A DNA stretch of 64,000 nucleotides from Portulaca oleracea (lineage: Eukaryota; Streptophyta; Magnoliopsida; Caryophyllales; Portulacaceae): NCBI GenBank assembly GCA_029582165.1, contig CM055878.1, positions 1,889,001-1,953,000 on the forward strand, given 5' to 3'. Each line of letters starts with the position of its first letter. The first letter of the stretch is position 1. Shown in pieces: positions 55,142 to 64,000 of the stretch. The notes under the pieces were generated by a model, which saw only the letters and a program-made list of their open reading frames with translations, did not search any database and was not told the origin of the DNA. Position numbers and translations under genes: made by a program.

Positions 55142-56825
55142 TGTGGACATTTTTCCTCACCGTTTGGGCTTCCGAACGTCCACAATGGATTGGGGTGTGA
55201 TTCGGTGATTTGTGTTGGGGTTTAACCTTTGAAAAACTCTTTAAGGAAACCAATCATACATTTCATGAATAATATTTTGCAAAAAATCACGTTCCCTTTA
55301 CTTATGCATTTTACGAGTCATTGAATTAAACCTTTAAGAATGAATTTCCACTTGCTCCAAACTCTTCTAGATTTAACCCAATTTTCTCATTTAAATGTTA
55401 GGCTCGGAAGAGAGTGATTTATGCAAATCTTATTTAGAAATATAAGAAAGAGTACCCTAAAGTTACATCGATGCATTGTAAAACCATGTTAACCATAGTT
55501 TATGCAATCTTCGATATGTTTTGATTCGAAATGGGAGTCGCCACCCGAATTTTTAAAGAGAAAAGCCAAGAAAAACTAAAGAGAAAACAAAGAAAGACTC
55601 CCCCCGTGAAACCCAAGAATGGATTCGAGGGTAAGGCTATGAACTCAAAAAGTAAACTTCAAGAGTTCGCCTCTCACAAAAGGAAAGACTTTATTAAAAG
55701 TTTAAAATTACGCTTTTGATAAGTTTGGAATGGAATTGAATGAATACTTTATATAACTATTTCATTGAATCATGCAACAAGAATGATACAAGATAAAGAG
55801 TAAAAAAACACATTTATTTACAAGGAAGAAAGAGCACTTAAAGCTTACATTGTGACCTTGTGGGAGAAAGCCTTGCCTAGCCTTTAAATGCTTGAAGAAT
55901 CCTCCTTGATGCCTTTAGAAACCTCCTCTCCAAGTGCAAATATGGTGATAAAAAAGATGGTAAAAAATGATAAGAAAGAGGGTGAAAGAGGGTAATAAGA
56001 AGGCTTCTTTTTGCGATTTTGAATGTGTTTAGGTTAGGGGTTTTTGTAGAGTTTAAGATGAATGAGATGGGATGTGTGTTTAGGGTTTTTTTTAAGGGTA
56101 AAAGATGAAGATTATGAATGGATGATAGGATAGAGTAGAGGATGGATAGGATAGGAGATGGATTTGAGATGAAGAATATAATAAGAGATAGAGAGATTGT
56201 AAGAGAGATTAGAGAGAGTGAGTAAAAGAATGAGTAGAGAGGGATAGGTGATGACTGAGTTGGTGAGTGAAGATTGAGTGAGTTTGGATTAGAGAGGGAT
56301 GGTATTTATAGGCTAAGAGGAGCTTGGAGATTCATGCATGCATAACACTTACCTCATAGTCTCCGGAGCAATGCACTTCACTAGGCAGTAGGGGGCTAAC
56401 CTTGCATGGACGGTGGCACGTGTCAATTGACCACATGTGGGCGGAGCCACCAAGGCGGACCGACCACCAGGCTGGGGGGGGGGGACGAATCCTTCTCGTC
56501 CATGCATGCATGGACGGTGGGGTGTGAAGTCAACTTGCCTAGGGAACTTATTGTTCACAATAGACGGTAAGTGCAATTATATTTAGCCTTTTTGAGTTTT
56601 TTTTAGTGTTTTTGTGAAGGTTTGATCTCGCGACCTCTAACCCTTGCTCTTAGGGCTTGCATGGCTCCACCTTTTCTTATAACAAAAATATACATGTAGC
56701 TAGGAAGAATCACATGTGATTTTAGGTGAGCAAAATACATGCAAATGCATGTATTTATCGAGCTTCTTTTATTTCTTCCGCCTTTATTGTCATATTATTT
56801 ATGCGTCAAAATCCCGGCGTCTACA
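55142..56825 (-). mobile_element. Element D 5' LTR (minus orientation)
   Basis: 1684 bp, same order as 32023-33716. TATAAATA lies at 56310-56303 (minus). Differences from the other LTR cluster at its plus-strand start. Confidence 0.92.
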
Positions 56826-56830
56826 GCAAT
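56826..56830. repeat. TSD of element D, right copy (gcaat)
   Basis: Matches 32018-32022; C pol coding resumes in it. Confidence 0.9.
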
Positions 56831-56937
56831 GACGGTATGTACCGTAGATGCTTAGTAGAAGTTGAAACCAAATTTGTGCTAACTCATTTCCATGAACTCC
56901 CTTGTGGGGGCCATGGAGGTTCTGGTAAAACCGCCGC
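56831..56937 (+). pseudogene. Athila integrase start, last part of element C pol
   Basis: DGMYRRCL, then VLTHFHELPCGGHGGSGKT matches B ([25 protein letters not shown]), the start of the integrase zinc finger. It stops at 56937 against LTR G; the rest of integrase is not found in the window. Confidence 0.88.
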
Positions 56938-59474
56938 TGTAGACACCGGGATTTTGACACATAAAACAATATAAAAAGAAGAGCGGAAGAAATAAAAGAG
57001 ATTCGATAAATGCATGTATTTTACATGTGTTTGTTCACCTAAAGTCAGATGCATGATCACATGTGGTCCATCCTAGCTACATGTACATTTTTATATATAA
57101 AAATGGAGCCATGCAAACCCTAAAAGCAAGCGCCAGAGATTGCGAGATCGAATCCTCACAAAAGCTCTCCAAAAAACTCGCAAAAGCCAAATAATAATGT
57201 GCTCATTTCGTCCAGTGTGAATGGCAGCTTCCCTAGGTTGGTTGACTTCAAACTCCACCGTCCATGCATGCATGGACGAAGCTGGTCCCTCCCCCTTGGC
57301 GTAGTGGCGGACCGGCCTACACACACCGACCACACGTGGTTGTAGGACCCCGGGAAAAGGGGTGCGCCCCTTTTCCTCCGTGATGCGCTGCTTAAACGAT
57401 CGGGAGCCGACTAAGGTTGCTTAATCCTGAAATAAGGATAATTTTATTTCACGAAATTCATTTTCGGGATGGTGAAATTTTATTTATTTTACAAATCCGT
57501 TTTTTATTATTTAAATATTGAAATTACACGAAATATATTAATAATGATTCAAAATCGGCCCAAACCACATTCAGGCCCAAAAGGAAGCACGCGGGCCGCT
57601 AGATTTGTCAAAACCCGCGTGGGTTTTGATGGCTCTTGGGCCGGGCCGCCTGTTTCCCTCGGGCCAGATACCATGAATTGAAAATAATAAAACCCGTGAG
57701 GGTTTTATTAATTCCTACACATTTTCTCTTGATTTTCCACTTTGAATTGGGTGTGAGGAAGATATTAAATCATTTTTTAATTATTTTAGTGTAAACTTCA
57801 ATATTAAATAATTAAACAGATTATGAAAAATAATAAAGAGTCGCCAGTCGATTTAAGGAAACCGACAGACCATAAAATTAATAATAACTCCGGTCTACAA
57901 AACCCGATTCTAAGTCCAGGGGTAAGGTTACGAATTCGAGAATTATAAGAATTCTCGAATTCGCCTGTTAGGAAACAGACTCTACTAAAATCGACATTAA
58001 ATTGAAAAAGAGCGGGGAGAAGTTTAATTAATTTCGCAAGTTTATATTCTTAAGCATGCAATATAAAGAATGGAGTTTTTGTTTTACAAAAATATGCACA
58101 TATAACGTCAAATAAAAGACAAATTACATGATTAAATAATAATAACGAAAAGAAACATGAAACCGAGCCTCTTTGATTTAGAAGCCCGAATGCGACGATC
58201 GAAATGCCTTGACTTCCCTTGACTTGATGGATGAAGGATGAGTATAAGAGGAGTAGAATGGTAGTATGTGAGTGATATTTTTGATGGAGTTATGGTAATG
58301 AGAATAGTGAGAATGATGGAAGTATGATGAGAGTTTAGGAGAGTAAGGGTAGAATTATGATGATAGTTGGTGATTTGAGTATAATGGAGGTGGTTTATGA
58401 GAGTTGTTGATGAAGAATGAATGGAATGGAGGGACGTATTTGTAGGTGGTGAGGGTAGTGTTTAAGATGGAAGTGGAGGGAGACACCCACAATCATGCCC
58501 CTATCCCCATGCAATCACAAGTCAAGCCTTAGGGTCAACCCACATGGGGCTAATATCATGGGATAATGATCAAACTTTGGCGCCGGATTTAAAAATATAA
58601 AACTCGCGCGGGTTTTATCAACCCTATACACGGATTGCTGACGTAAGCAAAGCGAAACGACACGTCTCAGGGATAGAAAACCAGCGCGGGTTTTGGGTTG
58701 CCCGGGCTGGGGCGCGCCTTGGGCCTGCCTAGGTTCTGGGCCGTCCTCTTCAAATAAAACCCTTGCAGGTTTTATTTCTGGTACTGGGCCGGCTTGGGTT
58801 TGCTTTGCTTGTTTCGTTTATTACATGGCCCAAATGACTTATTGATAAGCCGGGATTATATCGATGCAAATCCCGATGTCTACAAGTATTCCTTCAATTC
58901 CCTTCCAAACTTTATCAAAAGTACATTCTAAACTTTTAGTAGAGTCTTCCCTTTTGTGAGAGGCGAACTCTTAAAGTTGACTTTTCGAGTTCATAGCCTT
59001 ACCCCCGGATCCATTCTTGGGTTTTGCAGGCGGAGTCTTTCTTTATTTTCCTTTTGGTTTTGTCTTGGCTTTTTCCTTAAAAAGTCGGGTGGTGACTCCC
59101 ATTTCGAAATAGAACACATCAGGGTTGCATAAACTATGGTTAAACATGGTTTTGCAATGTATCGATGCAACTTTAGGGTTTCTCTCTTATATTTCTAAAT
59201 AATATTTGCATAAATCACTCTCTTCCGAGCCTAACGTTTAAATGAGCAAATTGGGTTAAATTTAGAAGAGTTTGGAACAAGTGGATGTTCACTCTTAAAG
59301 GTTTAATTCAAGGACTCATAAAATGCCTAAGTAAAGGGAAAGTGATTTTACAAGATATTTTTCATGAAATGTGAGTTTGATTTCAAAGGTTAAACCCCAG
59401 CACGAATCAACAAATCACACCCTGAATCCTAACGTGGACGTTCGGAAGCCCAAACGGCGAGGAAAAATGTCCAC
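56938..59474 (+). mobile_element. LTR G: Tat/Ogre LTR in plus orientation, split by LTR H
   Basis: The parts 56938-57340 and 58885-59474 match the reverse complement of D LTRs (start TGTAGACACCGGG, end GTCCACA). About 690 bp of the LTR middle, with TATA, is missing at the H junction. The left flank (gccgc) and right flank (tgttg) do not match, and the sequence after it is not C pol. So it joins two elements that were never contiguous. No PBS or internal region of its own remains, so it acts as a solo LTR. Confidence 0.8.
57341..58884 (-). mobile_element. LTR H: second Tat-type LTR inside G
   Basis: TGTAGGACCCCGGG ... GATGTCTACA, 1544 bp. It shares the layout of D LTRs at low similarity (gagtcgccag, 'aaggttacgaattc', 'gactctactaaaa', 'gggattttgc'-like end), read in the same direction as D. 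Flanks gtggt and agtat give no TSD. It is probably a solo LTR of another Tat/Ogre family. No coding. Confidence 0.7.
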
Positions 59475-59612
59475 ATGTTGCCGGGGATTTGTTTCCCCAG
59501 CTACTATTAAAAGACTACACTCTGGTTGACTAGGTTATTTGTTTTTCTTTATTTTTCTTTATTATAACTTTTGATTACGCTTGGTATTTTTGTTTTGTCT
59601 TTTTTGAGGTTT

Positions 59613-61200
59613 ATGCAAAAAGACTTTTCTTTTAAGTACGACCCAGGAATCGAACGTACTTTGCGAGATAGAAGAAAGAGAGCAAGAATGGAAAAAGAAC
59701 AACAAGAACATCAAGAAACACAAGAAGAGGAGCAAGAACAACGCAAGGAAGAAGAGATTAGTGAACGGCCACGGACGTTTGGACAATATCTGACTCCTAA
59801 TGTTGCCGACCCTTAATCTTCCATCGTTGTACCTACTATTGTAGCGAACGATTTTGAGCTTTGACAGTCTTTAATCAACTTGGTGTCCAAGACACCTTTT
59901 CATTGGACGTCAAACGAAGATTCGAATCGCCATCTACGCCTCTTCCGTCAAGCCTGTGATACGCTCAAGGCCAACAATGTTTCGGAAGATGCAATTAAAT
60001 TGACACTCTTCACATTCTCTTCAAAAGGAAAATCTTGGGAGTGGCTTGATTCACTCCCTCCTAATTTAATCACGACATTATATGAACTCGCCAGCATGTT
60101 CTTGGCGAAATATTTTCCTCCAAGCAAGCTCACTAGTTTGAGGAACCAGATTTCAACATTCACACAAGAACCTGACGAGCCACTTTACGATGTTTGGGAA
60201 AGATTTAAGGACATTCTTCGGCAATGTCCTCAGCATGGATTCGAACCTTGGGTTTCAGTCCAATCGTTCTTCAACGGAGCAAACGAGTCGACAAGAGGAA
60301 GCATCCTCTCAGCGGCCGGAGGTGATCTTATGGATAAGACCATCCCTCAAATTACGAACATGATCGAGCATCTAGCAAATAATTCATATCAATGGTCCAA
60401 ACCCCACAATAGAGTAGGAGGTAAGCTTAATTTTGATGCTATTTCTTTATTATCTTCTAAGCTTGATACTTTGACGCAGAAAATGGACCATTGGAACCCA
60501 CTTCCGAACCCTCCGACATGTAGTTCTTGTCATTCAACCGAGCGTGAAACTTTGACTTGTCCCTTAGGTGGAATTAGTAATGAACAAATCCAACAAGCCA
60601 ACTATGTTGACAACCAAAGGCAAAATTACGATATGAATTCCAATACCTATCATCCTGGACTTAGAAACCACCCAAACTTTTTTATACAAGAACAACCACC
60701 CTACTAGTCCTCTTCAAGGACAAGGACAACAAAAATACATACCCCCAAGATTTCAGAGACCATCACCACCACAAGGCCACCTTCAAATGTCAAACTTAGA
60801 AGCCAAGATGGAAAGTCTTATAGCAAGGCAATAGAAACAGGAAGGGGTGATAAAGGATTTATGGCAAAAAGTAGAGGCCTTAGCGACACACAACAAAATT
60901 CTAGAAAATCAAACAGCTAACTCAACAACTCCCTCTACTACCTTACCACCTCAGCCTGTCCCTAATCCAGGAGCGCAATGCAATGCCATAGACTATGAGG
61001 AACAAGACTTCGGTTACGAGACACCTGAAAAACCCTTATCACCTAGATTAACCAAGGTAGGTGCCAGACCTAATCAAATTGAGGGAACCATAACACCCTC
61101 GATGGTGTTTAAAAAGGAAGACCATGGGAGTTTCAAGATCCCTGTTCAGTTGGATGGTAGACTAATCGATTATGCTTTATGTGACACGAGGTCTGGGTGA
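59613..61200 (+). pseudogene. gag: Athila Gag of element I
   Basis: Start MQKDFSFKYDPGIERTLRDR, then a basic and Gln/Glu-rich N terminus. In-frame stops are at 59814 and near 59862. The capsid domain (59880-60390) has TPFHWTSNEDSNRHLRLFRQ, LFTFSSKGKSWEWLDSLPP, FLAKYFPPSK and WERFKDILRQCPQHG. A Cys/His region (CSSCHSTERETLTC) near 60520 may be a decayed knuckle. The frame changes near 60702, with a stop near 60830. The last part runs to the protease start (DYALCDTRSG) at 61200. The order and the WxRFKxLxxxCPxHG block support the Athila call. Confidence 0.85.
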
Positions 61201-61727
61201 ACATCCTTCCAAAGTCCTACCTAAAGAAATATGACCATAGGAAATTAAAGGTAACTAGCATAACCCTTTGTTTAGCAGATAAGACCTCTAGGAAACCCCT
61301 GGGAGTCTTACATGGTGTACCCCTTAAGATAGGAGAATACTTTTTCCTGGTAGACTTCATGGTCCTAGACATGGGTGAGGATCCTGCACAACAAATTATT
61401 CTAAGGAGACCCTTCCTTTCGACCGTGAATTGCAAAATGGATATGAAGAAAGGGACAATAATGGTCATTGAGCTAGGAAAGTTGATGATAGTGTATAAGG
61501 TACAAGCAAGAAAGAATGTTCCAAAACAAGTTCCGAAAAGAATTCAAGATGATGGTGATCCAGTTCTGAAATCGATCGAAGAATGGATCAAGGACCCCCG
61601 ATGGTTAGGGGTCAATAACGTCGAGCTAACGACGTTAAACAAAGCACCTCCGGGGAGGTACTTCATTCTTCTATTATCTATTCCTTCCCACTTGTTTTTA
61701 TTTATTTCAGTTATTTTTATCTCTTAA
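61130..61727 (+). pseudogene. Athila aspartic protease of element I
   Basis: The active-site stretch reads CDTRSG where CDLGAS is usual, so the catalytic Gly is displaced. A one-base loss at about 61197 shifts into VNILPKSYLKKY. Then ITLCLADKTSRKPLGVLHGV and IILRRPFLSTVNCKMDM (GRPFL with Gly to Arg). The frame runs on to NKAPPGRY and stops at 61725. Directly after it noncoding sequence begins; RT is absent. Confidence 0.82.
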
Positions 61728-62824
61728 GTAATTTTTATCTTGTTACTTTACTAATTTTTCTTTATAGTATTGAGAGAGAAAGAAGAAATTTAGATGAATT
61801 TTTGGTTATTATTGAATTTTTCTTTCTAACCTAATAATTTTTGAGTGAGTGGATGTTTTTAGGGATTTATGACATGCTAAGGTATTGAGGAAGCAAAAGG
61901 ATACAAGGAAAAAGGGGTTAAGTAAAGCAAAAAGGCTGAAAAATTGAGAAATTTATGTTAGGTCGAAAAGAGCTAGCAGCGCCCCCATAAACGCTGACAG
62001 CGCCTCTTCCAGCGAGAAATAGGTGAGTGGATGTTGGTACATGCTGCTAGCGCCTGGTAAACGCTGGCAGCGTTTCTGGGTTTTCACGAAATTTTTGGTT
62101 CGTCTTCTCACTTAAGTCGGCCTCCCCTTTTCAAAATTAAAACTCAAACTTTTCACTTCTTCTTCTCCTCACCCTCGACGAAGCGCTGCCCCCTCTCCCT
62201 CAAACTGTCCTCCTCCCTTTGCTGCTACTCGCCGTCGGTGAACACCACCACCACCCACCACCATCATCTTCTTCTTCCTTTTTCTTTCCTCCTTCTCACT
62301 TACACTTTCACTCCCCACCTTCAAGTTTTATTACTGCTCTCTTTTCACAACTTCAAGAAGGTACAATTCCTCAACTTTTCTTCATGTTCTTTGATAATCT
62401 CTAGTGATTGTGGTATAATTTCTTAAATTTCTTGACTAATTTTCTGAATTTATACCAAATCCATGTTCATGATTCCAAGTTTCTTGCTTGAGTTTGATTT
62501 TTAAATTGATTCTTGGTTAGGGAATCTTTAAATTTGATGATTGTGATACTTCTAGTTTCAAGATTGGGAATTTATTGTGTTGGATGTGTTTTAGGAGTAA
62601 TGTGATTGTAAATTTGTGAAAATTAGGTTTGATTTGGGATGATGATTATCTAGTGATGTTGTGCTCTGTTTTTGGTGAGTTTTATAGGTTAGAATTGTTC
62701 AATTTCCATCTTAGGCATCAAATAAGCATGGGGGATTTTAGTCTTGTTAATTTACATTAAGTTCATGGTTCCTTGATGCTTTGATGTTTATCATGGAGGT
62801 TATGCTAATATTTGATCCTTTTAG
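61728..62824 (+). other. Spacer before third ORF of I: array, Y-patch, 5'-UTR intron
   Basis: 61974-62085 carries a short array of cagcgcc, aacgctg and gctagcagcgcc words, forming inverted pairs (GCTGCTAGCGCC, GCTGGCAGCG). 62150-62290 is strongly CT- and CAC-rich. The intron 62361-62824 has donor AAGAAG/GTACAA and acceptor CCTTTTAG directly before ATG 62825. Layout equals that in B and A. Confidence 0.6.
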
Positions 62825-64000
62825 ATGGGAAGGACAAAGAATGCGAGTTTTTCCAGGCCTCCATCCGGTGATGATGATGGAAGAGGAAGCCGGAAATGCA
62901 AAGCTACTGCCGCGGAGAAGGGGAAGCAAAAACCCACCCCGTCCCGAGATTCAATGAGTTCCAACCCCTTCAATTTTGAAGGGGACATCAAGGCAAGGTA
63001 TGACTCGCTTTCTAAAAGAGCTTTGATACCTACTAAATATTTGTATCAGAACTTCTTGAGGAACTGTGGTATGCTTGATGATGTTTTATTGTTATTGGGA
63101 TGTGGCCAAATGACCAATATTGCTAGGCTTGGTAAGCCGACTTCTAGAGGGATTACTTAGAATTCCCAAGTACTCTTGAGGTGAACCTCCATGGGAGGGA
63201 TGGACTTATTGGTTTTCAACTTCTTCGTTTGATTAAGCAGATGGCTGTTTTTGAATTTGCCCATGCTTTTGGTCTACCCTAGTGCACATGTAGAGACCCA
63301 CACCTTATTCCTTTGAACTGAGACGGGAAGGGTTTCTTTCATTGGATAGCTGGTGTCAATGATTGGAACCCTAGCAACTCCACTTCTTCCCTTATTTGAG
63401 GTATGCACACTACATCCTCTCATACGACATTTTTGGGAGACCCAGTAGTTCAAACAAGGCTACCAAAGCTGATTGCTACATGTTGCATACTATGCTTGAT
63501 GCCGATAACCTAGCTGACCTAGCTGCCATAGCTGCCATGTTTGCGTCGTACCTTTCACGCCTTGCTACCTTATCCACCAAAGGTATAGCCATAGGTGGAT
63601 ATATTACACACCTAGTACGCCAATTTGGTTTTTGACCGGCCATGGCCACCTTTGACCATGTTTCTGGTATCATGTTTTTAGATGGAGACCAGTGTAGTTC
63701 TTTTAACATGTGCAAATTCAATAGTGACATGCGTTGTCTGTGGATTTACCCTAACAATCTTAGGTTTCCTTTGCCTCACCCTCACCTTTCCCCTCAAAAT
63801 GAAGCAAACTTACTTTGGATGTCGCCTCTCCTCGATGTCGAGCCCCAACCTCAGCCGGACCCTCAACCCCAACAACCTCCTATAGATCATGAGGCGCGTT
63901 ACTGCGACCTCCAGATAGCCATTAATCGGACCGAGAGCCATGTGAATGAAATGCAGGAGTACCTTGTTGAGTCGAGGAACCATTCTGATAGGTGTTTCAC
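62825..64000 (+). pseudogene. ATHILA third-ORF protein of element I, cut by window end
   Basis: Start MGRTKNASFSRPPSGDD, with a basic N terminus. Then LIPTKYLYQNFLRNCGMLDD, LEFPSTLEVNLHGRDG and FEFAHAFGLP after a frame change near 63158, with stops near 63280-63330. From 63396 one frame stays open to the window end apart from TGA at 63633: RYAHYILSYDIFGRP, YMLHTMLDADNLADLAA, GGYITHLVRQFG. Order and blocks parallel the B third ORF, and the first half looks like the classical ATHILA ORF family. A Pro/Gln-rich tail then coiled-coil-like sequence follows. No membrane segment seen. Confidence 0.8.

Larger units (their letters stand above)
32023..56825 (-). mobile_element. Element D: Tat/Ogre-type retrotransposon with two antisense genes
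   Basis: 24.8 kb between perfect TSDs, about 17.3 kb after removing E, F and the 320-bp duplication. Read on the minus strand: LTR (56825-55142), tRNA-Arg-type PBS, gag, protease, RT, RNase H pair, integrase, then two genes on the opposite strand, PPT (33731-33721), LTR (33716-32023). A large size, Arg PBS, a second RNase H of archaeal-like type and antisense ORFs are hallmarks of the Tat/Ogre lineage. The LTRs differ more than those of B, so it is older. All genes are broken. Confidence 0.92.
547..56937 (+). mobile_element. Element C: old Athila-type retrotransposon, split by two insertions
   Basis: The parts are an LTR (547-1749), protease and pol (4988-6904), pol continued (31557-32022), and pol continued again (56831-56937). 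Element A sits in the first gap and element D in the second, each flanked by a perfect 5-bp TSD. That proves the three pol parts were once contiguous. Gag, PBS and the LTR end are missing at 1750-4987, and everything after the integrase zinc-finger start is missing at 56938. It is the oldest element and its pol has many stops. Whether the LTR at 547 belongs to this pol is not proven. Confidence 0.65.
59475..64000 (+). mobile_element. Element I: second Athila family, pol-less, cut by window end
   Basis: It starts with GTTGCCGGGGAT (59476-59487), the right half of an Athila PBS. Then follow gag, protease, a spacer with array, intron and third ORF up to the window end. No RT, RNase H or integrase lies between protease and third ORF. 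The proteins are distant from those of A and B, so it is a separate family. Confidence 0.8.

Noticed and set aside
62219..62426. His/Ser/Phe-rich frames before the third ORF of I
   Set aside because: They are translations of a CAC/TTC-rich leader next to a splice donor and contain no domain.

Overview
The window is repeat-rich DNA from a flowering-plant nuclear genome, probably a eudicot with a large genome. Nearly every base can be assigned to LTR retrotransposons. I found no ordinary host gene, tRNA, rRNA, bacterial gene or CRISPR array. The lineages are recognised from gag, protease, RT, RNase H and integrase motifs, from tRNA-type primer-binding sites, and from TG...CA LTR ends with 5-bp target-site duplications (TSDs). 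They are Athila-type Ty3/gypsy (PBS of tRNA-Asp type), Tat/Ogre-type Ty3/gypsy (PBS of tRNA-Arg type, two RNase H domains, antisense genes), and one Ty1/copia element (PBS of tRNA-Met type).

Layout. 1-546 is a Tat/Ogre LTR fragment. 547-1749 is a truncated Athila LTR (element C). 1750-4987 is an LTR-like block starting TGTAACACCCC with no visible coding. 4988-6904 is C protease and RT/RNase H, cut at codon level by element A (6905-31551, TSD acatc). A is a pol-less Athila element whose 3' LTR is split by element B (16580-30440), an Athila element with gag, pol and a third ORF. C pol resumes at 31557-32022 and is cut again by element D (32023-56825, TSD gcaat), a minus-strand Tat/Ogre element of about 17 kb before its own insertions. 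D contains a copia element F (38142-42312) and a deleted Athila element E (46644-49602, TSD agagc). C ends at 56937 against a Tat/Ogre LTR G (56938-57340 and 58885-59474), itself split by a second Tat-type LTR H (57341-58884). From 59475 to the window end runs a different Athila element, I, with gag, protease and third ORF but no RT or integrase.

How the parts work together. In Athila elements, gag-pol would be made from the LTR promoter, and the third ORF sits behind its own GC-rich palindromic array and a 5'-UTR intron. In D, gag-pol lies on the minus strand, while two intron-containing genes (a plant-mobile-domain-like protein and a DUF7745-like protein) lie on the plus strand with their own TATA boxes, convergent to pol. 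All coding regions carry stops or frameshifts, so this is a fossil bed, but LTR pairs differ by only a few percent by eye in B and F, so some insertions are fairly recent.

Most interesting unexplained structure: (1) three successive GAAA-loop hairpins in the Athila U5, with compensatory changes between families; (2) family-specific palindromic arrays present both upstream of the LTR TATA box and in the spacer before the third ORF; (3) a ~320-bp direct duplication flanking copia F that re-attaches a promoter to the D antisense gene; (4) two antisense genes in one Tat/Ogre element; (5) a ~1.5-kb noncoding 3' module with repeated G-tracts shared by A, B and E.
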